Assembly (NCBI GenBank): GCA_039033855.1
Contig: JBCCBV010000001.1
Coordinates: 248,001 to 312,000 of the forward strand
Length of the DNA: 64,000 nt
Source: JBCCBV01 sp039033855
GTDB lineage: Bacteria; Planctomycetota; Phycisphaerae; Phycisphaerales; Phycisphaeraceae
Direction of reading: 5' to 3'
Position numbers and translations under genes: made by a program. Below the pieces are notes generated by a model. It ran no database searches. It saw only the letters and a program-made list of their open reading frames with translations, and was not told the DNA's origin. The first letter of the stretch is position 1. Each line of letters opens with the position of its first letter. Positions 52,726 to 60,941 of this stretch are shown piece by piece.

Positions 52726-53519
52726 CCGGCGGGCGAAGTTTCTTCCGACGCGCCGAAGATCAGCCGCTTGGGCGCATGGTCGATGAGGGCTTCGACGGCG
52801 TCGGCACCGACCAGCTGCGCGGCGAGGTCGATGCCGTCGACCCGGTCTTCGAGCGAGTCTGGGCGGTGCATGTCGAGCGCCAGGAAGTCGTACCGGCCGG
52901 TGGTCAACAAGCGGTGGGCGATGCGCTCGGCCTCGGGCCCGTTGACGCCGGTAAACGAGCTGAGGTTGCCCTGCAGGAGCACACCCATGTCGGACAAGCG
53001 GTCGAGGTGGGCGTCGTAATCGCGCGGGAAGTGCGAGCGCTCGGGGTGGGCCAGCACCGGCGTGTAGCCGTCGGCGAAGAGCTTCTCGAAGCCCTTGTCG
53101 AGGAACGGCCGCCAGCGGTCGACCCAGAAGTCGCAGAGCACCAGCTTCGACTCGGCCAGCGTCGGCGGGGCGTGGTCCTTAAGCCAGTCGAGCGTGGCGG
53201 GGTCGAGGCGCAGCTCGCCGCCGTCGTACAGGGTGTAGCCCTCGCACAGGTCGTCGAGCTCTTCGCGCAGCTGCTGGGTCCAGATGCGCACGTGCTCGGG
53301 CGCCACGTAGGGGTAGCGGGTCACCCAGTGGTGCGGCGTGCAGATGGTGGCGGTGAAGCCTGCCCGGCGGAGGCGCTGGATCGACGCAACCGACTCGTGC
53401 AGGTCGGCGCAGCCGTCGTCGATGCCCGGCAGCAGGTGGCTGTGGCAGTCGATCCGGCCGGCCGGGGGCGCGTCGGCGGAGAGTGGCGAGTCGGGCGGGG
53501 TCGGGGCGGGTTCGTTCAC
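52722..53519 (-). CDS. CpsB-type PHP-family protein tyrosine phosphatase
   Basis: A 265-residue PHP-fold metalloenzyme of the CpsB/YwqE type, which dephosphorylates tyrosine kinases that control exopolysaccharide. Metal ligands are seen in DCHSHLLPGIDDG (His26, His28), CTPHHW and PVLAHPERS. A C-terminal LALDMHRPDSL gives the last ligand. No capsule gene is adjacent. The GTG start overlaps the cinA stop by 4 bases, so it is coupled to cinA. Confidence 0.87.
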   Translation of the reverse strand: MNEPAPTPPDSPLSADAPPAGRIDCHSHLLPGIDDGCADLHESVASIQRLRRAGFTATICTPHHWVTRYPYVAPEHVRIWTQQLREELDDLCEGYTLYDGGELRLDPATLDWLKDHAPPTLAESKLVLCDFWVDRWRPFLDKGFEKLFADGYTPVLAHPERSHFPRDYDAHLDRLSDMGVLLQGNLSSFTGVNGPEAERIAHRLLTTGRYDFLALDMHRPDSLEDRVDGIDLAAQLVGADAVEALIDHAPKRLIFGASEETSPAG

Positions 53520-54904
53520 GGCACCTTCACCCCTGAAGCCGCCCCGGAAGCCGCCCCGGAGACTGCCCCGGACACGGGCGCGGCTAGGACGGGCGACGCG
53601 TCGGTTTCGATCCGGTCGATCCAGCGGATGTGGCTGGCCGGCTCGCCGAGGGCCCGCAGGCGCAGGAGTTGGAGGGCGATCATCGAGGCCCGGCGGCGCA
53701 CCGCGCCGCGGTCGCCGGGGAGCTTGGACAGGAAGACTTCTGTGATGCCCGTGCGTCGATCGGCCAGGCCGAAGTAGACCGAGCCGACGGGCTTGTCTTC
53801 TGCGCCGCCGTCGGGCCCGGCGATGCCGGTGATCGACACCGCCAGGTCGGCGCCTGCGCGTTCGAGCGCGCCCCGAGCCATGGCGAACGCGACTGGATCG
53901 CTCACGGCGCCGTGCGCGTCGAGCGTGCCTTGCGGCACGCCGAGCTGTTCGACTTTGAGCGCGTTGGCGTAGGTGACCCAGCCGCCCCGGTAGACGTCGG
54001 AGGCGCCGGCGGTGTCGGTCAGGGCGGTGCCGACCTTGCCCCCGGTGCAAGACTCGGCGGTGGCGCAAGTGAGGCCGGCGGCGCGCATCGCCGACAATGA
54101 GGCGGCGGCCAGGGTGTCTTCGTCTCGGCCGAACACGGCGACGCCCAGCGCCCCGGCGACCTGGTCGGCCATGTCGTCGACCAACCGTTTGGCGTGGTCC
54201 GGCGAATCGCCCCGGGCTCGGATGCGCACCGAGCAGATGCCTTTGGAAACCGTGGTGCCGACGGTGGGGTTGCGGTCGCGGTTCATCAGCATGCCCAGGC
54301 GCTCGGCGACGTCGGACTCGCCCATGCCAAAGCTGTGGACGATCTGCGTGCGTAGCGACTCGGACCCGGCGAAGCGTTTTTGCACGGCCGGGCCGAAGGT
54401 AGTTTCAAACAGCCCCTTCATCTCGCGCGGGACCCCGGGCAGGCAATAGACGGTGGCTCCGCCGACCTCGGCGAGGATGGCGGGTGCGGTGCCGAACGGG
54501 TTATCGATGAGCCGGGCCCCTTCGGGCCGTAGCGCCTGCACGCGGTTGCGATCGGGGGCGGTCCGGCCGCGCTCGCGGAAGAAGGCCTGGACCTGCTCCC
54601 AGGCGCGGGCGTCTTCGACGAGCGATGCGCCCATCGCCATGGCGAGCGCTTCGCGCGTGAGGTCGTCGGCGGTGGGCCCAAGCCCGCCGGTCACCAGCAC
54701 GAGCTGCGCTGCGTCGGGGCCGGTGCAGGCGCCGGAGATGGCCCGGGCGATGGCGGGCAGGTCGTCGGCGACGGTCTGGTGGCGGCCGGTCATCACGCCC
54801 ATCTCGACCAAACGGGCCGACAGCCACGCCGAGTTGGTGTCGACCGACTGGCCCAGGGCCAGTTCGTCTCCGATCGCCAGAATGACCGCGGTGGGGCTGC
54901 GCAT
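53516..54904 (-). CDS. cinA: CinA: two-domain NMN deamidase / ADP-ribose pyrophosphatase-like
   Basis: A 462-residue protein. The N-terminal MoaB/COG1058 domain (about 1-170) has AVILAIGDELALGQSVDTNS and VLVTGGLGPTADDLTREA. The C-terminal CinA domain (about 285-440) has LTCATAESCTGGKVGTALTD and AVSITGIAGPDGG, the nicotinamide mononucleotide deamidase core. It recycles NMN to nicotinate mononucleotide, the same compound NadC makes. The ATG at 54904 is fixed by TACGAT 6 bases upstream and by the conserved N-terminus; the ORF extension to 54973 overlaps the folD promoter. Confidence 0.93.
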   Translation of the reverse strand: MRSPTAVILAIGDELALGQSVDTNSAWLSARLVEMGVMTGRHQTVADDLPAIARAISGACTGPDAAQLVLVTGGLGPTADDLTREALAMAMGASLVEDARAWEQVQAFFRERGRTAPDRNRVQALRPEGARLIDNPFGTAPAILAEVGGATVYCLPGVPREMKGLFETTFGPAVQKRFAGSESLRTQIVHSFGMGESDVAERLGMLMNRDRNPTVGTTVSKGICSVRIRARGDSPDHAKRLVDDMADQVAGALGVAVFGRDEDTLAAASLSAMRAAGLTCATAESCTGGKVGTALTDTAGASDVYRGGWVTYANALKVEQLGVPQGTLDAHGAVSDPVAFAMARGALERAGADLAVSITGIAGPDGGAEDKPVGSVYFGLADRRTGITEVFLSKLPGDRGAVRRRASMIALQLLRLRALGEPASHIRWIDRIETDASPVLAAPVSGAVSGAASGAASGVKVP

Positions 54905-54910
54905 GGGGCG

Positions 54911-54916
54911 ATCGTA
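54911..54916 (-). promoter_or_regulatory. Candidate leaderless -10 box of cinA
   Basis: TACGAT, spacer CGCCCC, ATG at 54904, minus strand. It is back to back with the folD box 38 bases away. Confidence 0.5.
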
Positions 54917-54954
54917 TGCCGGGCGCTGCGGCCAAGCCCTCAGGGCGACGCCCG

Positions 54955-54960
54955 TATACT
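54955..54960 (+). promoter_or_regulatory. Candidate leaderless -10 box of folD
   Basis: TATACT, spacer CCGGCG (6 bases), ATG at 54967. It is the closest of the set to the consensus TATAAT. Confidence 0.55.
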
Positions 54961-54966
54961 CCGGCG

Positions 54967-55845
54967 ATGGCACGGACGGCCCAACTCCTCGACGGCAAGC
55001 GCGTGGCGCAGCAGACCCTCGACGCCGCGCAAATCCGGGTCGAAACCCTGGTGCGCGACCAGGGCGTCACGCCCTGCCTGGCCACCGTGCTGGTGGGCGC
55101 CGACCCGGCGTCGATCACCTACACCAAGATGAAACGCAAACGCTGCGAATCGATCGGCATGCGCAGCGTGAAGGTCGAACTCGCGGCCACGGCCGGGCAA
55201 GACGAGCTGATGGCCACGCTCAAAGAATTGGGCGACGACCCGAGCGTCCACGGCATCCTGCTCCAACACCCCGCGCCCAAACACATCGACGAACGCGCGG
55301 CGTTCGACGCCATCCCGCCCGGCAAAGACGTCGACGGAGTGGGGTCGGTCAGCTTCGCCAACATGTGGTTCGGCGAGCCGGGTTTTGCCAGCTGCACGCC
55401 CGCGGGCATGGTGCGCCTGCTCGACGCGTACGACATCGACCTGGCCGGCAAACACGCCGTGGTGATCGGGCGTAGCGCGATCCTGGGCAAGCCGCTGGCG
55501 GGCATGCTCTTGGCCCGCAACGCGACGGTGACGGTGTGCCACAGCCGTACGTCTGACGTGGCGGCGGACGTGGCGCGGGCCGACGTGGTGTGCGCCTGCG
55601 TGGGCAAGGCCGAGTTCGTGCGAGGCGATTGGCTCAAGCCCGGCGCCGTGGTGCTCGACGCCGGCTACAACGCGGGCAACGTGGGGGACGTGGACTTTGA
55701 CGCGGCGATGAAGATCGCTTCGCACGTCACCCCCGTGCCGGGCGGCGTGGGGCCGATGACCATCGCGGTGTTGATCGAACAGACGGTGACGGCCGCCGAG
55801 CTTGCGGTCGCGCAAACGCAGCCCAACGCGGGGGTCCGGGCGTGA
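54967..55845 (+). CDS. folD: Methylenetetrahydrofolate dehydrogenase/cyclohydrolase
   Basis: A 292-residue bifunctional FolD interconverting methylene-, methenyl- and formyl-tetrahydrofolate. The catalytic pair is Tyr52 and Lys56 in ITYTKMKRK. Further blocks are HGILLQHPAPKH, PPGKDVDGVG, VVIGRSAILGKPLAGMLL and PVPGGVGPMTIAVL. The stop overlaps the GTG start of the next gene. Confidence 0.97.
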   Translation: MARTAQLLDGKRVAQQTLDAAQIRVETLVRDQGVTPCLATVLVGADPASITYTKMKRKRCESIGMRSVKVELAATAGQDELMATLKELGDDPSVHGILLQHPAPKHIDERAAFDAIPPGKDVDGVGSVSFANMWFGEPGFASCTPAGMVRLLDAYDIDLAGKHAVVIGRSAILGKPLAGMLLARNATVTVCHSRTSDVAADVARADVVCACVGKAEFVRGDWLKPGAVVLDAGYNAGNVGDVDFDAAMKIASHVTPVPGGVGPMTIAVLIEQTVTAAELAVAQTQPNAGVRA

Positions 55846-56555
55846 GCGGGCCTGCGCCGGGCGCCATCTCGATCGCCAAAGGTACGGGTCGGTGCGCGGC
55901 GACGGGCCACGACATCGAACCGGGCCAAGCGTATTTCGCGGCGCGTGTCGACAGCGCGCCCGCCCAAACTGACGACGTGCCGGCCACGACCGGAACCGAA
56001 AACCTGGCCCCCACCGACACGCCTGCGGCCGGCGCGAACGACCCCGAGCCCGCGCCCAAGCCGGCGAGCGTGGGCGGCCTGGCCCTGCAACGGGTCGATG
56101 TGTCCGCCGACGCGTGGGCCGACGGTTATCGCCCGGCCGGTCTGTTCGGCTACTGGAAAACCGTCGCCCGCGAAGGCGATGAGCCGCGCACCCGGCTCGA
56201 CACCGCGGCGCTGACGCACCTGCTGCGCTCTATGGCCTTGTCTATTGAATCTGCCGAAGACGCGGCCGCCGAAACCGACGGGTCCGACGGCGCCTCGGCC
56301 GGCCACCGCGCGGCGTTCGTGTTTCTGGTCGCGCTGCTGCTGGTGCGCAAGCGGATGCTGCGGGTCGACCAGAACCAGCCGCTCGACGACGGCGGCGAAC
56401 GCTGGACGCTCATGCCCAAGCGCGACCCGTCGAAGGGCCCGATGAGCAAGTGGGACGACGGCGAGCCCATCGTGGTGGTCCGTCCGCCGCTGCAAGAAGA
56501 CGACCTCGCCGCCGCGGCCGACGAACTGGCCGAAGTGCTGGACGACGCGTCGTAA
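55842..56555 (+). CDS. Conserved hypothetical protein coupled to folD
   Basis: A 237-residue protein. The N-terminus GTGRCAATGHDIEPGQAYFAARV has one Cys and a treble-clef-like spacing, but no full zinc site. The middle (RPAGLFGYWKTVAREGDEPRTRLDT) and RAAFVFLVALLLVRKRMLRVDQ look like a conserved planctomycete protein of unknown role. A Thr/Pro/Glu-rich insert separates the parts. It starts at GTG inside the folD stop and precedes a lipoprotein gene, suggesting one transcript. Confidence 0.7.
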   Translation: MSGPAPGAISIAKGTGRCAATGHDIEPGQAYFAARVDSAPAQTDDVPATTGTENLAPTDTPAAGANDPEPAPKPASVGGLALQRVDVSADAWADGYRPAGLFGYWKTVAREGDEPRTRLDTAALTHLLRSMALSIESAEDAAAETDGSDGASAGHRAAFVFLVALLLVRKRMLRVDQNQPLDDGGERWTLMPKRDPSKGPMSKWDDGEPIVVVRPPLQEDDLAAAADELAEVLDDAS

Positions 56556-56580
56556 CCCCACCCGACCCGGCGCCGTCGTG

Positions 56581-57531
56581 ATGATGCGATCTACAAGACA
56601 GCCCGCCCGCCCGTTCGTTCTGGCGTTCGCCGGATTGTTTCTTGCTGGGCTCCTGGCAGGTTGCCCGACCGCCCCGCCGACCACGCAGGGTGATCTGTCG
56701 ATCCCCGACGCCCCGCCGCCGAGTTATGCGGAGTTGGCCGAGCGTTACAACCGCAGAGCGGCCAACCTGTCGGCGTTCACCGCGTACGCCACGGTCAAGC
56801 TCGACTGGACCGAACGAGACGAAGACGGCGCCCTGCGCGACAGGCACGAGTTCGGCGACGCCCGGCTGATCTTCCGCGGCCCGCTCGACGTGGCGCTGAC
56901 CGTCGAAAAGGTCGGCAAACTGCTGTTGTGGGCCGGGTCCGACGGCGAGCGGTTCTGGGTGATCGACGCGGCCAGCGGCGACGAGCGCGTGGCCCACGTG
57001 GGCGCGGTGGCGGTGGCGGCCGGCCCGGGCGCGGACCCGCTCCGGCTGAGCGCGGCGTCGGCGCCGGACCTGCTGGGGATGCGGCCGTTACCGCCCGTCG
57101 GAACGCCCCCGGAAGCGGGCCCGGACTTGGGCCCGACCCCCGTCGTCGAGGCCGTGCCCGGCGGGTACCGGTTCACCCGGCCCGACGACGCGGTGCGGAT
57201 CACGGTGGACGCCGAGTCGCTCGCGCCGGTTGTGGTGGAGGTGCTCGACGCCGCGGGCTGGCCGATCGTGCGTTCCGATCTTTCCGGGAACGTCACCGCC
57301 CAGGTCGAACGTGTGGACCCTTCGCGCTGGCCGAGCCTGCCGAAGACCGCAACGGTGCGCCCGGTCGGGCCGGACGGCACGCCGGACGGGTCGCGGATGG
57401 AGCTGGTGATCGCGCGGATCGCCGTGCCCAGCACCAGTAAACCGCTGCGCGACGACTGGTTCGACTTCGACGCGCTTACGCGAGCGCTCCGTGTCGACGA
57501 CGTGGTAGATCTCGACCAGCCTCAGGACTGA
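56581..57531 (+). CDS. Lipoprotein, LolA/LolB-like
   Basis: A 316-residue lipoprotein. The signal peptide ends in LAGLLAGC with the lipidated Cys near residue 27. The following region (YNRRAANLSAFTAYATVKLDW, LIFRGPLDVALTVEKVGKLLLWAGSDGERFWVI) has the alternating beta pattern of LolA/LolB or similar outer-membrane lipoprotein carriers. It is a weak but reasonable fit. It follows the hypothetical gene by 25 bases. Confidence 0.68.
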   Translation: MMRSTRQPARPFVLAFAGLFLAGLLAGCPTAPPTTQGDLSIPDAPPPSYAELAERYNRRAANLSAFTAYATVKLDWTERDEDGALRDRHEFGDARLIFRGPLDVALTVEKVGKLLLWAGSDGERFWVIDAASGDERVAHVGAVAVAAGPGADPLRLSAASAPDLLGMRPLPPVGTPPEAGPDLGPTPVVEAVPGGYRFTRPDDAVRITVDAESLAPVVVEVLDAAGWPIVRSDLSGNVTAQVERVDPSRWPSLPKTATVRPVGPDGTPDGSRMELVIARIAVPSTSKPLRDDWFDFDALTRALRVDDVVDLDQPQD

Positions 57532-57555
57532 CGTTTACACCCGCGAGAAAACCGA

Positions 57556-58419
57556 ATGACCTACCCAGCAACAGTTGTCGGTGTCATGATCGCCGCGCCC
57601 AGCGACGTTACGGAAGAAAAGAAGGTCATCAGACACACCATCGACAGGTGGAATGCCTTACACAGTGAGTCGCAGGGCGTGGTTTTGACGCCGATTTCTT
57701 GGGATACCCACAGCAGGCCCGCGATGGGAGCCTCCCCACAAGACATACTCAACTCACAGCTGCTGCATAGAAGCGATTTGCTCGTCGCCGTGTTCTGGAC
57801 GCGATTAGGCACACCTACCGACAAGGCCGTGAGTGGAACCGTGGAGGAAATCGAGGAACACATCAAGGCCGAAAAGCCTGTAATGATCTACTTCTCAAAT
57901 CGTGATGCGCCTCGCCCTGCAAGCGAAAGCGAACTTCAACAGATTCGAAGACTGAATGAATTCATCGAAGCGTGCCGACCCAAGGGGCTGGTGGAAGACT
58001 ACAACACTCTTGAAGAATTCAAAGGTAAGATCTACGACCAGTTAAGTGTCGCAATTCGTGAAGACCTGCAGGCTGCACACAAAGATGTGCAAGCAGGAAG
58101 TCGGTACACAAAGAAACCAATAGGGGACATATTCCCCGAGCATCTACTCGAAGACATTGAATCGTTGTTATTGGCCGCTTCCGAGGCCGGCGACGGCACC
58201 ATCCACACGCTCCAGAGTTACAGCGGATACTGTGTGGAGACGGGGTCGCACACATTGGTCAACACGCTCGATGGAAGAGAGAAAGCAAAGTGGCTAGAAG
58301 TCATAGCGTGCTGTGAGAACACTGGCTTGATTGACCCAGTTGGCTACGAGGGAAATATCTTCCGGCTTACCCACTTAGGTTACGAAGCTGGCGACAAGCT
58401 TCGCGCCGCTAGGACTTAG
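57556..58419 (+). CDS. Accessory protein with DUF4062/TIR-like N-terminal domain
   Basis: A 287-residue protein unlike its neighbours. Residues 1-115 look like a Rossmann-like effector domain of the DUF4062/TIR-like kind: GVMIAAPSDVTEEKKVIRHTI, LLHRSDLLVAVFWTRLGTPT, EIEEHIKAEKPVMIYFSN. Related domains occur in prokaryotic immune and conflict proteins. Residues about 195-287 look like a winged-helix tail (FRLTHLGYEAGDKLRAA). Base composition is about 50% GC in the lines counted, against about 70% around it, so it is probably acquired. It may be a defence or sensor gene; no partner gene is present. Confidence 0.7.
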   Translation: MTYPATVVGVMIAAPSDVTEEKKVIRHTIDRWNALHSESQGVVLTPISWDTHSRPAMGASPQDILNSQLLHRSDLLVAVFWTRLGTPTDKAVSGTVEEIEEHIKAEKPVMIYFSNRDAPRPASESELQQIRRLNEFIEACRPKGLVEDYNTLEEFKGKIYDQLSVAIREDLQAAHKDVQAGSRYTKKPIGDIFPEHLLEDIESLLLAASEAGDGTIHTLQSYSGYCVETGSHTLVNTLDGREKAKWLEVIACCENTGLIDPVGYEGNIFRLTHLGYEAGDKLRAART

Positions 58420-58449
58420 CTAGTCCAACCAGAAACTCGGTCACAAGCC

Positions 58450-59325
58450 TCACTCCCCCGGGATGTAGGAGATGACGCCGTCCCAAGGCGAGCTGGCGGT
58501 GGCGTAGAGCTTTTTAGGGATACGCCCGCCGAGGAAGCTGAGCCGTCCGGCGGCGCAGGCGCAGCGCATGGCGTGCGCCATCCGCAGGGGGTCTTTGGCG
58601 TGGGCGATGGCGGTGTTGAGCAGCACGCCGTCGGCGCCGAGTTCCATGGCCACGGACACGTCGCTCGCGGCGCCGACGCCGGCGTCGACGATCACCGGGT
58701 AATCCGGGTCGCCGTCTTTGAGCATCTCCAAAATGATGGCGATGGCGCTTGGGTTGAGCACGCCCTGGCCCGAGCCGATGGGCGAGCCGGCGGGCATGAC
58801 GCTGGCGGCGCCGGCCTCTTTGAGCTTGCCGGCCATCACCGGGTCGTCGCTGGTGTAGCAGAGAACTTGGAAGCCGTCGGCGACGAGCTCCTTCGTCGCT
58901 TCGAGCGTGCCGACGGGGTCGGGCAGCAGCGTCTTTTTGTCGGCCAGGACTTCGAGCTTCACCCAGTCCTTGCCGGGGTTGTCGAGCTGGTCTAGAAGCT
59001 CGCGCCCCAAGCGGGCCACGCGCACGGCGTCTTGGGCGTCGAAACACCCGGCCGTGTTGGGCAGGATGGTGAAGCGGTCGGTGTCGATGAACTCCAGCAG
59101 CGACTGCCCGGCGTCGTTGTAAAGCCGCTCGCGCCGCACGGCCACGGTGACGGCCGCGGCGCCCGACGCATCAAGGCACTTCTGCATCGTCTCGAAGTCG
59201 GCGTACTTGCCGGTGCCCACGATCAGGCGCGAGGCCAGCGTCCGCCCGGCGACGCAAAGCGGGCCGTCGAGCTCGGCGGGGATAGGAGACGGAGTGGTCT
59301 GCATCGGGGCGTCGGTGGGGGTCAT
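58450..59325 (-). CDS. thiG: Thiazole synthase
   Basis: A 291-residue ThiG of thiamine synthesis, making the thiazole phosphate from deoxyxylulose phosphate, dehydroglycine and ThiS thiocarboxylate. The Schiff-base lysine is in WVKLEVLADKKTLLPDP. Other blocks are LIVGTGKYADFETM, VMPAGSPIGSGQGVLN and VDAGVGAASDVSVAMELGADG. The N-terminus is about 25 residues longer than usual; an alternative ATG lies at 59304. It follows thiS by 65 bases. Confidence 0.95.
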   Translation of the reverse strand: MTPTDAPMQTTPSPIPAELDGPLCVAGRTLASRLIVGTGKYADFETMQKCLDASGAAAVTVAVRRERLYNDAGQSLLEFIDTDRFTILPNTAGCFDAQDAVRVARLGRELLDQLDNPGKDWVKLEVLADKKTLLPDPVGTLEATKELVADGFQVLCYTSDDPVMAGKLKEAGAASVMPAGSPIGSGQGVLNPSAIAIILEMLKDGDPDYPVIVDAGVGAASDVSVAMELGADGVLLNTAIAHAKDPLRMAHAMRCACAAGRLSFLGGRIPKKLYATASSPWDGVISYIPGE

Positions 59326-59390
59326 AGCAGAGCTTGGCAGGGGTAAATGGCGACGAACGGCGTCAAGACCGCAGGGTGCATTTCCGGGGC

Positions 59391-59591
59391 CTAGCCGCCG
59401 CCGACGAGGGTGACCAGTTCGATGCGGTCGCCGGGTTCGACGGGCGTGTCGGGGTGCTGCTTCTTGGGGGCTACGGCCCGGTTGCGTTCGACGGCCACGG
59501 GCTGGGCGTCCAGGCCCAGCTCGCGCAGCAGGTCGGCGACGTTGGACGCGGCGACGGTTTTCGCCTCGCCGTTGAGGGTGATCTCGGGCAT
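59391..59591 (-). CDS. thiS: Sulfur carrier protein ThiS
   Basis: A 66-residue ubiquitin-like sulfur carrier. It begins MPEITLNGEAKTVAASNVADLL and ends in VTLVGGG; the C-terminal Gly-Gly is adenylated and thiocarboxylated by ThiF. It precedes thiG on the same strand, the usual pairing. Upstream lies TATCGT 6 bases before the ATG. There is no thiamine riboswitch upstream, as expected if the message is leaderless. Confidence 0.93.
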   Translation of the reverse strand: MPEITLNGEAKTVAASNVADLLRELGLDAQPVAVERNRAVAPKKQHPDTPVEPGDRIELVTLVGGG

Positions 59592-59597
59592 GCGGTC

Positions 59598-59603
59598 ACG
59601 ATA
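59598..59603 (-). promoter_or_regulatory. Candidate leaderless -10 box of thiS-thiG
   Basis: TATCGT, spacer GACCGC (6 bases), ATG at 59591, minus strand. It is divergent from the scpB box 22 bases away. Confidence 0.5.
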
Positions 59604-59624
59604 AGGCCCGCGCCGCGCCGCCGC

Positions 59625-59630
59625 TACACT
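59625..59630 (+). promoter_or_regulatory. Candidate leaderless -10 box of scpB
   Basis: TACACT, spacer GGCGGC (6 bases), ATG at 59637. Confidence 0.5.
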
Positions 59631-59636
59631 GGCGGC

Positions 59637-60389
59637 ATGCCGGCCACGCCCGAAACCCAAGCGCCCGCCGAAACGTCCGCCGAAACGCCGGCGGAGGCCT
59701 CGGGCTTTGCCGATCTGGCCCCCGAGGCGCTGGCGATCAAGGTCGAGGCGGCGTTGCTGGCGGCGGATCGCCCGTGGTCGGCCGGCCGGCTGGCGGACGC
59801 GATGGGGCTCGGCGGCGCCCAGGCGGTCGAGCAGGCGGTGGAACACCTCAACGCCGAGTACGAGCGCACCGGGCGGTCGATGCGGATCGAGCCGGTGGCG
59901 GGCGGGCTGCGGGTGCTCACGCTGGCGGAGCACGGCGACGCGGTCGAGGCTGTACAGAAGCGCAGCGGCGACGCCCGGCTGAGCGTGGCCGCGATGGAGG
60001 CGCTTTCGATCGTGGCGTACCGCCAACCGATCCAGCGGACCGACATCGAGGCCATCCGCGGCGCGGCCAGCGGCGAGGTGCTTCGGGCGCTGATGGACCG
60101 CCGACTGGTCAAGGTGGTCGGGCGTGCGGAGGAGATCGGCCGTCCGATGCTCTACGGCACGACGCAGCACTTCCTCGAAGCGTTCGGGCTGACCGCCGTC
60201 CGCGACCTGCCCAAGGTCGAAGCGATGCCCACGCCATCGGCTCCCGCGCCCGCCAAGACCGCGGAAGGCGAAACAAACGAAGCTTCGGCGGAAACGCCGG
60301 CAGGCTCCACGGCGGCGCAAGAATCAAGCCCGCAGGATGAGGCGGCACCGAACCCGGACATGCCTGAGTCTGACTCGGCCGGTCCGTGA
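59637..60389 (+). CDS. scpB: Segregation and condensation protein ScpB
   Basis: A 250-residue ScpB, the winged-helix subunit of the SMC-ScpAB condensin that organises the chromosome. The core (about 30-195) has KVEAALLAADRPWSAGRLADAMG, SVAAMEALSIVAYRQPIQRTDIEAIRG and YGTTQHFLEAFGL. An Ala/Glu/Pro-rich C-terminal tail of about 50 residues follows. scpA is not adjacent. The next gene starts 42 bases later. Confidence 0.95.
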   Translation: MPATPETQAPAETSAETPAEASGFADLAPEALAIKVEAALLAADRPWSAGRLADAMGLGGAQAVEQAVEHLNAEYERTGRSMRIEPVAGGLRVLTLAEHGDAVEAVQKRSGDARLSVAAMEALSIVAYRQPIQRTDIEAIRGAASGEVLRALMDRRLVKVVGRAEEIGRPMLYGTTQHFLEAFGLTAVRDLPKVEAMPTPSAPAPAKTAEGETNEASAETPAGSTAAQESSPQDEAAPNPDMPESDSAGP

Positions 60390-60431
60390 CCTGAGACGAC
60401 TCCGCTGACGATCTCGCATTGAGGAGCGCTT

Positions 60432-60941
60432 ATGCCCCGCTGCTTACACGGACCGACCGCCTTGATGTGGGGCACGGGTTTTGTCGCGCTGGTTGGTGTG
60501 TTGGCTGTGATGGGCTGCGCCAGCGACACGCACCAGGCCGTCGGCCGGGTGATCGTGGGCGTCGGCCCGCGGGCGGAAGTGGTGTCGGCCAACGACCCAC
60601 GGCTGCGAACGGCGCCGCCGGCCCGCGACGTGCTGGTGCGATCGACACTCGACCCGCGCGCCATTACGCCCACCCCCCTGCCCACCGTGGTGAGCGACGT
60701 CCACGGCGACTTTGTGATTCCCATCGACGCGTTCGGCGCCGGGGTGCTGATCTATGAGCTGGAACTCGATGTGGAAGGCGCGGGCTTGCGGCCCTTGCGC
60801 GGTGCGCTCGCGGACGTGCCCTCTTCGAGCAAGCGGTTGCTGATCACGCTGCCCCCCGCGGACCAGGCCAGCCAGCAGGAACCCGATTTGCTCCGCGACA
60901 CGCTGGAGTTGAGCCGGCCTTATCTGCGGGGCGAGCGGTGA
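60432..60941 (+). CDS. Putative lipoprotein
   Basis: A 169-residue lipoprotein with lipobox LAVMGC (Cys near residue 29). The rest has a short beta-rich region (VVSDVHGDFVIPIDAFGAGVLIYELELD) similar to carboxypeptidase regulatory-like domains. A GAGGAG ribosome binding site lies 7 bases before the ATG. Its stop overlaps the GTG of the DUF58 gene (GTGA), so the three genes to the window end form one coupled unit. Confidence 0.72.
   Translation: MPRCLHGPTALMWGTGFVALVGVLAVMGCASDTHQAVGRVIVGVGPRAEVVSANDPRLRTAPPARDVLVRSTLDPRAITPTPLPTVVSDVHGDFVIPIDAFGAGVLIYELELDVEGAGLRPLRGALADVPSSSKRLLITLPPADQASQQEPDLLRDTLELSRPYLRGER

Noticed and set aside
57556..58419. Multi-gene defence island around the low-GC gene
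   Set aside because: Flanking genes (lipoprotein, thiG) are ordinary high-GC chromosomal genes. Only a single gene is atypical.
59592..59636. Thiamine (TPP) riboswitch upstream of thiS-thiG
   Set aside because: The space before thiS is only 45 bases to the divergent scpB start and holds the -10 box 6 bases from the ATG. There is no room for a riboswitch.
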